From NCBI GenBank assembly GCA_963692995.1, contig OY843611.1, positions 2,976,001 through 3,040,000 of the forward strand: a stretch of DNA of 64,000 nt. Direction: 5' to 3'. Of this stretch, positions 59,029 to 64,000 are shown piece by piece (position 1 is the stretch's first letter; each line of letters starts with the position of its first letter). The notes under the pieces were generated by a model, which worked only from the letters and a program-made list of their open reading frames with translations, ran no database searches and was not told where the DNA came from. The stretch is from Bin87 sp963692995. Its GTDB lineage: Bacteria; Chloroflexota; Dehalococcoidia; Lucifugimonadales; UBA3495. A program made the position numbers and the translations under genes.

Positions 59029-60168
59029 CTACGACGCCTCAATCTCCTGCAAGGCCACCTCCTTATGGTCGTGGACGTTGCCGTAGGATAGCTCCTGCAC
59101 CTTGGCCCGGCGGGTGTAGAGCTGGAGATTGTGCTCCATGGTGAACCCGATGGCGCCGTGGCACTGGTGCCCCAGGGAGCAGACCCGCTGGTAGGCTCCG
59201 CTGCACCAGGCTTTGGCCATGGCGACCTCGCGGCGGCCCGTCTCGCCTTCGGATATGGCCCACGCCGCCTGGTAGGCGATGTGGCGCGCGCCCTCGACAT
59301 CGGTGGCCATGTTGGAACAGTGGTGCTGAACGGCCTGGAAGCTGCCCACCGGCCGGCCGAACTGGGTGCGCTGCTTGACGTATTCCACGGTCATGTCCAG
59401 CACGGCCTCAGCCCCGCCTACCATCTGCACGCAGTGGGCCGCCGTGGCCCGGGCCAGCGTCCGCTCGATGACCTGCCACGCCTGTCCGACCTGGCCCAGC
59501 ACGGCGCCGGCGTCCACGGATACGTTGTTCAGGCGGATCTCGCACAGCCGCTCGTTGCCGATGGCGCTGATCGGCTCGACCGCCATGCCGGCGGCATTGG
59601 ACGGCACCAGGAACAGGGTAATGCCCTGCTCCGGATCGTCGCCGGCCGGCGCGGTGCGTGCCGCCACGATGATAGTATCGGCGGCCTGGGCGTCGGGAAC
59701 AAACAGTTTCGTGCCGTTGATGGAGTATCCGTCGCCCGAAGCTTGGGCGGTGGTCTCCACGCCCCAAGCCTCGGTGGTGGCCGACGGCTCGGTAAGAGCC
59801 AAGGTAAGGCGCCGGGTGCCGGCGCAAACGCCGGTGAGCAGGTCGCGTTTCTGCTCATCGCTGCCGGCGTCCAGCACGGTGAGGCCGCCCAGGACGACAG
59901 TGGCGAAGAACGGAGCCGGCAACAGGGCGCGGCCCATCTCCTCAACCAGCACCGCCAGGTCAAGGAAGGAACCGCCGGTGCCGCCGTACTGCTCGGGGAA
60001 GGGTATGCCCGTCCAGCCCAGGTTGACCACCTGACGCCAGATCTCCTCGCTGAAGCCCCGGGGATCGTCCTCCAGTTCGCGCACTAGCGTCAGCGGGCAT
60101 TCCTGGGCCAGAAACTCCCGCGCCGAGTTCTTCAGCATCTGCTGGATCTCGCTCAGTCCCATGTCCAT
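59029..60168 (-). CDS. Acyl-CoA dehydrogenase
   Basis: FAD-dependent acyl-CoA dehydrogenase, 379 residues; ATG 60168 follows GGAGGGCTTACTT. The N-terminal helical domain contains IPFPEQYGGTGGSFLDLAVL, the middle beta domain TLALTEPSATTEAWGVETTA and the C-terminal domain RTQFGRPVGSFQAVQHHCSN. CHGAIGFTMEHNLQLYTRRA is the conserved end motif. The typical active-site Glu position is not evident, so some members of this subgroup may lack standard dehydrogenase activity. It neighbours the B12-binding, CoA-ligase and CoA-transferase genes in divergent orientation. Confidence 0.9.
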   Translation of the reverse strand: MDMGLSEIQQMLKNSAREFLAQECPLTLVRELEDDPRGFSEEIWRQVVNLGWTGIPFPEQYGGTGGSFLDLAVLVEEMGRALLPAPFFATVVLGGLTVLDAGSDEQKRDLLTGVCAGTRRLTLALTEPSATTEAWGVETTAQASGDGYSINGTKLFVPDAQAADTIIVAARTAPAGDDPEQGITLFLVPSNAAGMAVEPISAIGNERLCEIRLNNVSVDAGAVLGQVGQAWQVIERTLARATAAHCVQMVGGAEAVLDMTVEYVKQRTQFGRPVGSFQAVQHHCSNMATDVEGARHIAYQAAWAISEGETGRREVAMAKAWCSGAYQRVCSLGHQCHGAIGFTMEHNLQLYTRRAKVQELSYGNVHDHKEVALQEIEAS

Positions 60169-60171
60169 AAG

Positions 60172-60202
60172 TAAGCCCTCCCGGAAATAAGCCCTCCCGG
60201 GC
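60172..60202. repeat. 15-bp tandem duplication at the acyl-CoA dehydrogenase ribosome site
   Basis: AATAAGCCCTCCCGG is repeated back to back at 60172-60202, duplicating the Shine-Dalgarno sequence (GGAGGGC on the minus strand). Confidence 0.75.
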
Positions 60203-60392
60203 GATGATAGGGGGAAAATCGCAGGGAGTATAGCGCACCGGGCCGGGAGCGGCAAACCGGATGGAGTGCATCCCAACTGTTCCGGCTTGGGGAAAGTGAG
60301 CAATGGACCACCCGCCGGCGGTTTGACTTTGACGTGATGGTGGCTATAATGCCGGCAGCGGCGCGGATGCCGCAATTGATGGTGGCTAACTT

Positions 60393-60830
60393 GTGACCAT
60401 CCCCACCACAGCGCCTGGAATTACCCCTCCGCGTGTCCTCCTGGCCAAGCTCGGCCTGGACGGGCATGATCGCGGCGTGAAGGTCATTGCCCGCGCGTTG
60501 CGAGACGCGGGAATGGAAGTCGTGTACCTGGGGATGCGCGTAACTCCCGACCAGGTTGCGGCGGCGGCGGCGCAGGAGGACGTGGACGTGGTTGGCATCA
60601 GCATCCTGTCGGGAGCCCATATGCGGCTGATGCCCCGGATGGTGGACGCGCTGGAACGACACGGGCTGCGCGGGAGCGACGATGCGGACGGCGTGATGCT
60701 ACTGGTAGGCGGGACAATTCCCGATGGCGACGTGGAACGGCTCCGCGAAATCGGCGTGGATGGCGTGTTTCCGGTGGGAAGCTTTACCGGCGAAATGGTG
60801 GAGTTTATCCGATCACGTCCGGCGGGTTGA
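60393..60830 (+). CDS. Cobalamin (B12)-binding domain protein, methylmalonyl-CoA mutase small-domain type
   Basis: A 145-residue stand-alone B12-binding Rossmann domain. The base-off/His-on signature D-x-H-x-x-G is D23-G-H25-D-R-G28 in LAKLGLDGHDRGVKVIARAL, followed by DVDVVGISILSGAH and LLVGGTIPDGD. It matches the C-terminal subunit of split acyl-CoA mutases. GTG 60393 appears to be the start. The catalytic mutase subunit is not in the window; the next gene (6 bp on) is a PaaK-like ligase, so it may serve a mutase acting on that enzyme's CoA ester. Confidence 0.88.
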   Translation: MTIPTTAPGITPPRVLLAKLGLDGHDRGVKVIARALRDAGMEVVYLGMRVTPDQVAAAAAQEDVDVVGISILSGAHMRLMPRMVDALERHGLRGSDDADGVMLLVGGTIPDGDVERLREIGVDGVFPVGSFTGEMVEFIRSRPAG

Positions 60831-60836
60831 TGTAAC

Positions 60837-62237
60837 ATGGCCTGGCCGCCGACATACCATCCCGGTTACGTGCCCGCCGGGAATGCGGAGCATTGGGACG
60901 CGCCGCTGGAGACGATGCCGCCGGCCGAGCGCGATGGCGTCATCCTGGAAAAACTGCGGGCGCAAGTGCGGTACGCCTGGGAGCGGTCCGGTTTCTACCG
61001 GGAGTTCTGGCGGAATGCGCCGGTTGACCCGGGGAACTTGCGCAGCCTTGAGGAATTTGCTCAGTTGCCGATACTGACCAAGGAAGAGGTGCGTGTCGAG
61101 CAGGAGGCGTATCCGCCATACGGAAGGTTTTTGTGCGTTGATCCCAGCGAGGTATATCGAATTCATGGGACGTCGGGAACCACGGGCCGGCCGACGGTGT
61201 TCGGCATCAGCCGGGGGGACTGGGAACGCATCGGCGCGGCCCACGCGCGGATCCTGTGGGCGGCGGGCGTGCGCCCCGGAGATACGGTGATGATCGCGGC
61301 GGTTTTCAGCCTGTACGTGGGCAGTTGGGGCGCGCTAGTGGGAGCAGAACGGCTGGGCGCGACGTGTTTCCCCTTCGGCGCCGGCGCGCCGGGTCAAACC
61401 GAGCGGGCCGTGGAATGGGCGCAGCTGGTCCGCCCGGAGGCGCTGTACGCCACGCCGTCCTACGCGCTGTACCTGGCGGAAACGGCAACGGCGATGGGGG
61501 TTGATCCCGGAACGGATTTCGCCTTCCGGTTGATGTTCTTCAGCGGCGAGCCGGGGGCCAGCGTACCCGCGACGCGCCAGGCCATCGAGGACGCTTTCGG
61601 ATGCTACGTGGTGGACCAGGGCAGCATGGCCGAGATGACGCCGTGGATGACCAACGGGGGCTGCCGCCATCTGAAACGGGGAATGCACCTGTGGCAGGAC
61701 ATCGTGTACACCGAACTGGTCGGCGCCGCGACCGCTGAACCCATCCCCATGGGCGGCGAAGGCGTGCCGGTGTACACACACCTGGAGCGGGAGTCGCAGC
61801 CGATGATTCGGTACTGGTCCGGGGACATCGCGCAATGGGAAATGCCGGACTGTCCCTGCGGGCGGACGTATCCGACGCTGACCCGGGGCATCTACGGACG
61901 GGCGGACGATATGCTGATCATCCGGGGCCAGAACGTCTTTCCGTCGCGCATTGAAGACCTGCTGCGCGGACTCGACGAGTTCGGCGGCGAGTTCCGGCTG
62001 GTGGTGGAACGGGAACGCGGCTACCTGGACCGGTTGACGGTGCAGGCTGAGGTGGCCGCCGCAGTATGGGCCGCGGCCGGCGAAAGCGGGCCGGCCGGCC
62101 TGGAAGCGCTGCAATACCAATGGGCCGATACGCTGCGACGGGCCCTGGGCGTCGGGGTTGCGGTGGACCTGAAACCGGAAGGAGAGTTCGAGCGTACCCA
62201 GTTCAAGGCGCAGCGGGTAATTGACCTGCGGGGCTAA
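60837..62237 (+). CDS. Phenylacetate-CoA ligase (PaaK)-like AMP-forming ligase
   Basis: A 466-residue adenylate-forming enzyme that activates an aryl or other carboxylic acid to its CoA thioester. The ATP loop YRIHGTSGTTGRPTVFG spans 107-123, with GEPGASVPATRQAIEDAFGC, the D-Y-like SMAEM motif, YWSGDIAQWEMPDCPCGRTY and the GRADDMLIIRGQNVFPSRIE hinge and C-terminal domain, all PaaK features. The substrate is inferred only as an aromatic or branched acid. It is tightly linked to the B12-binding gene (6 bp). Confidence 0.88.
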   Translation: MAWPPTYHPGYVPAGNAEHWDAPLETMPPAERDGVILEKLRAQVRYAWERSGFYREFWRNAPVDPGNLRSLEEFAQLPILTKEEVRVEQEAYPPYGRFLCVDPSEVYRIHGTSGTTGRPTVFGISRGDWERIGAAHARILWAAGVRPGDTVMIAAVFSLYVGSWGALVGAERLGATCFPFGAGAPGQTERAVEWAQLVRPEALYATPSYALYLAETATAMGVDPGTDFAFRLMFFSGEPGASVPATRQAIEDAFGCYVVDQGSMAEMTPWMTNGGCRHLKRGMHLWQDIVYTELVGAATAEPIPMGGEGVPVYTHLERESQPMIRYWSGDIAQWEMPDCPCGRTYPTLTRGIYGRADDMLIIRGQNVFPSRIEDLLRGLDEFGGEFRLVVERERGYLDRLTVQAEVAAAVWAAAGESGPAGLEALQYQWADTLRRALGVGVAVDLKPEGEFERTQFKAQRVIDLRG

Positions 62238-62286
62238 TCTACAGCGATGCGCCGGATCTAATCAATGCGCCGGATCTACCTGATGT
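62238..62286. repeat. Tandem ATGCGCCGGATCTA duplication
   Basis: GATGCGCCGGATCTAATCAA and TGCGCCGGATCTACCTGATG are adjacent copies filling the 49-bp gap before the MBL hydrolase start. Confidence 0.7.
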
Positions 62287-63072
62287 ATGGACTGGAAACT
62301 TCCTGACGCTTACCCCTACCGACGATTCAGCATCCCGGGCCCCCGGGCGCGGGTAGGTGAGGTAATGCCGGGGTTGCACCAGCGCAGTTTGCTGACTACC
62401 AGCGCCTTTCTGGTAATTACGCCGGATGCCGAAACCGGGGAGCCGTCGGTAACTATAATAGATTCGGGATGGCGGTACTTCCACGAAGGCCGCGTACTAA
62501 GTTATCTAAAGCGGCTGGGGTATGGGCCGCAGTCGGTCAGCGGCCTGATCTCGACGCATTTCCATCCGGATCACGTGGGCGGGATGGCGCAGTTGCACCG
62601 CGCCACGCAGGCGCCGGTGGCGGCCCATCGGGCGGAGGCCCCGCATCTGGCCGGAGTTCCCGGGCAGGCAATAACGAATCCGATAAGGCCGAAGTGGTTG
62701 CGCCCCTTGATGTGGCCTTTGTTCGCCCCGGCGAAACCGGCTCATGTGCCGGTGGCGCGCGCGCTGGACGACGGCGATCAGCTGCCTCTGCTGGGTGGCG
62801 CAACGGTTGTGCATACGCCGGGTCATACGCCGGGGAGCATCAGCCTGCACTTTCCCAACGAAGGCGTGTTGCTGGTGGCCGACGCGATACAGCGCTATCA
62901 TGATCGGCTGACGCTGCCTTCGCGGTGGTATTCCAGCGATATGGAAACGGCGAAGGAGTCGGTGCGGAAACTGGCGTTGCTGGACTTTGAGGTAATCTGC
63001 TTCAGCCACTTCCAGCCGATGCGGCAGGGAGCGCGGGCGGCGCTGCGGTCGCTGGCCGAGTATGTGTCATAA
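62287..63072 (+). CDS. Metallo-beta-lactamase-fold hydrolase
   Basis: A 261-residue MBL-fold protein. The metal-binding HFHPDHVGG (91-99) supplies three ligands; HTPGHTPGSISLHF and LLVADAIQRYH supply further His and Asp, and CFSHFQPM the last His. It resembles glyoxalase II, lactonase or thioesterase-type MBL proteins. Its location after a CoA ligase and before a CoA-transferase makes hydrolysis of a thioester or lactone in the same pathway plausible. Confidence 0.85.
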   Translation: MDWKLPDAYPYRRFSIPGPRARVGEVMPGLHQRSLLTTSAFLVITPDAETGEPSVTIIDSGWRYFHEGRVLSYLKRLGYGPQSVSGLISTHFHPDHVGGMAQLHRATQAPVAAHRAEAPHLAGVPGQAITNPIRPKWLRPLMWPLFAPAKPAHVPVARALDDGDQLPLLGGATVVHTPGHTPGSISLHFPNEGVLLVADAIQRYHDRLTLPSRWYSSDMETAKESVRKLALLDFEVICFSHFQPMRQGARAALRSLAEYVS

Positions 63073-63199
63073 TCGACGCATGACGACTGTACGGACGACC
63101 ATACGGAGGCGTGAAGGGTGGGATATGCCGGCTACCCCGGACCGACGATGACAGCGGATAGAGCGCCCAGCGGGTTGACAGTTGCGGAGATGCGAAACG

Positions 63200-64000
63200 A
63201 TGCCGATCAACAATGATAACGTTCCTATTGCAACCGGCGCCGACCTGCCCTTGCCGCTCCCTTTGGAAAGCCTGCGGGTGCTAGACGCCACCCACATCGT
63301 CGCCGGGCCGTTCTGCTCGCAGATACTGGCGGACCTGGGAGCGGAGGTTATCAAGATTGAACGCCCGCGAACCGGGGATGCGGCGCGGGGCCGGCAACCG
63401 TTCATCGGTGATGACGCTACGGGCCGGGTGAGCAGCCGTTTCCTGGGCGTGAACCGCAACAAGAAGAGCGTTACCCTTGACTTGCGGAATCAAATTTGCA
63501 AGGGAGCCTTTGAAAGGCTCGTCGCCAATTCGGATGTGCTGCTGGACAACTGGGGCCCGGGCGCGTTTCGGCGGCTGGGTTTGGGCTACGACCGGCTTCG
63601 TGAAATCAACCCGCGACTGATTTACGCCGAGATTACCGGCTACGGCGACGGCGCGCGGGGGCCCTACTCCGACTGGCCCGCCAACAACCTGGCGATACAG
63701 GCAATGTCGGGCTGGATGGAGGTTACCGGAGAGCCTGGTGGCACGCCCCAGGCCGTGGGAGACAACATTGGCGATTCGGTGCCGGGCGTCTGGGCTGCCC
63801 TCGGCATCGTACTGGCGTTGGAAACGCGGCGACAGACGGGAGTCGGTCAGCACGTCGACGTGGCAATGTACGAGTGCATGGTGTCCCATTTGATCAGCAA
63901 CATGAATGCGTACCAGGTTACGGGGTCGGAATCCGGTCGGATCGCCGGACGCACTCGGCAAGCCTCCCTGGGGCCGGGGCTGGCGTTCCGGGCCGCCGAC
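63200..64000 (+). CDS. Family III CoA-transferase (CaiB/BaiF), 3' end beyond window
   Basis: 267 codons are visible from ATG 63200 (GGAG 11 nt upstream). The canonical order is present: LRVLDATHIVAGPFCSQILA-DLGAEVIKIERPRTGD, RFLGVNRNKKSVTLDLRN, DVLLDNWGPGAFRRLGLGYD, LIYAEITGYGDGARGPY and the catalytic-Asp region AVGDNIGDSVPGVWAALG. Unlike the CoA-transferase at the left window edge it has no N-terminal extension. It probably activates the pathway acid by CoA transfer in the B12, ligase and MBL cluster. Confidence 0.92.
   Translation, partial: MPINNDNVPIATGADLPLPLPLESLRVLDATHIVAGPFCSQILADLGAEVIKIERPRTGDAARGRQPFIGDDATGRVSSRFLGVNRNKKSVTLDLRNQICKGAFERLVANSDVLLDNWGPGAFRRLGLGYDRLREINPRLIYAEITGYGDGARGPYSDWPANNLAIQAMSGWMEVTGEPGGTPQAVGDNIGDSVPGVWAALGIVLALETRRQTGVGQHVDVAMYECMVSHLISNMNAYQVTGSESGRIAGRTRQASLGPGLAFRAAD

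Overview
The window is GC-rich (roughly 63-66 % by eye), gene-dense bacterial chromosome with no plasmid or phage backbone. The gene content resembles marine or sponge-associated Chloroflexota (SAR202/Dehalococcoidia-like): oligopeptide-type binding lipoproteins with repeated 'VTRVVTEQVE' linkers, a coenzyme F420 gene (cofE), an AprA-like flavoprotein, family III CoA-transferases, amidohydrolase and dienelactone-hydrolase paralogues, and PaREP1-like small proteins. The taxon is my inference; there is no rRNA in the window.

Layout. 1-13.6 kb: a partial CoA-transferase, then a minus-strand block for envelope precursors and core metabolism (GT2 polyprenyl-phosphate glycosyltransferase, aspartate kinase, homoserine kinase, phosphonoacetate hydrolase-like enzyme, trehalose-synthase-like GT4, UppP, GlmS, YvcK-like protein, GMC oxidoreductase). 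13.7-35 kb: catabolic and accessory genes (two amidohydrolases, three dienelactone hydrolases, two MFS transporters, CapA-like protein, AprA-like flavoprotein, class III aminotransferase), a duplicated PaREP1-like locus, an MNT-HEPN protein and a thioredoxin/NHL protein. 35-38.7 kb: DNA polymerase IV, Uma2-like nuclease, CofE, tRNA-Arg(TCT). 38.8-48.8 kb: an amidohydrolase paralogue, then two consecutive peptide/nickel-type ABC import operons (lipoprotein plus two permeases each) without ATPase genes. 49-58.9 kb: cupin and RidA, a methyltransferase-HNH fusion, MoxR-like AAA ATPase, Uma2, a HesB-like gene, YqeK-like HD protein, a type II restriction-modification pair of lower GC, and a HIT protein. 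59-64 kb: acyl-CoA dehydrogenase, B12-binding protein, PaaK-like CoA ligase, MBL hydrolase and a partial CoA-transferase, which looks like an acyl/aryl-CoA catabolic cluster.

Main discovery. Two genes are each interrupted by one in-frame UGA exactly where their families carry a redox or metal-binding cysteine. Each UGA is followed at 23-25 nt by a hairpin fitting the bacterial SECIS rule. One is an NHLRC2-type thioredoxin/NHL protein (26659-28194, Y-C-U-V-N-C). The other is a HesB/IscA-like protein (55132-55461, G-U-G-G). Both would be truncated or missed by standard gene calling. Together they imply a selenocysteine-decoding organism; no selA/B/C/D gene lies in the window.

Genome texture. 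A MITE-like dispersed palindrome family (core CGTCATTCCCGCGAAAGCGGGAATCC, usually an inverted pair inside longer terminal inverted repeats) occupies about 14 intergenic sites and truncates at least one gene. Its edges are often expanded into short tandem arrays. Independently, 10-22 bp tandem duplications are common just outside or at the ends of genes.
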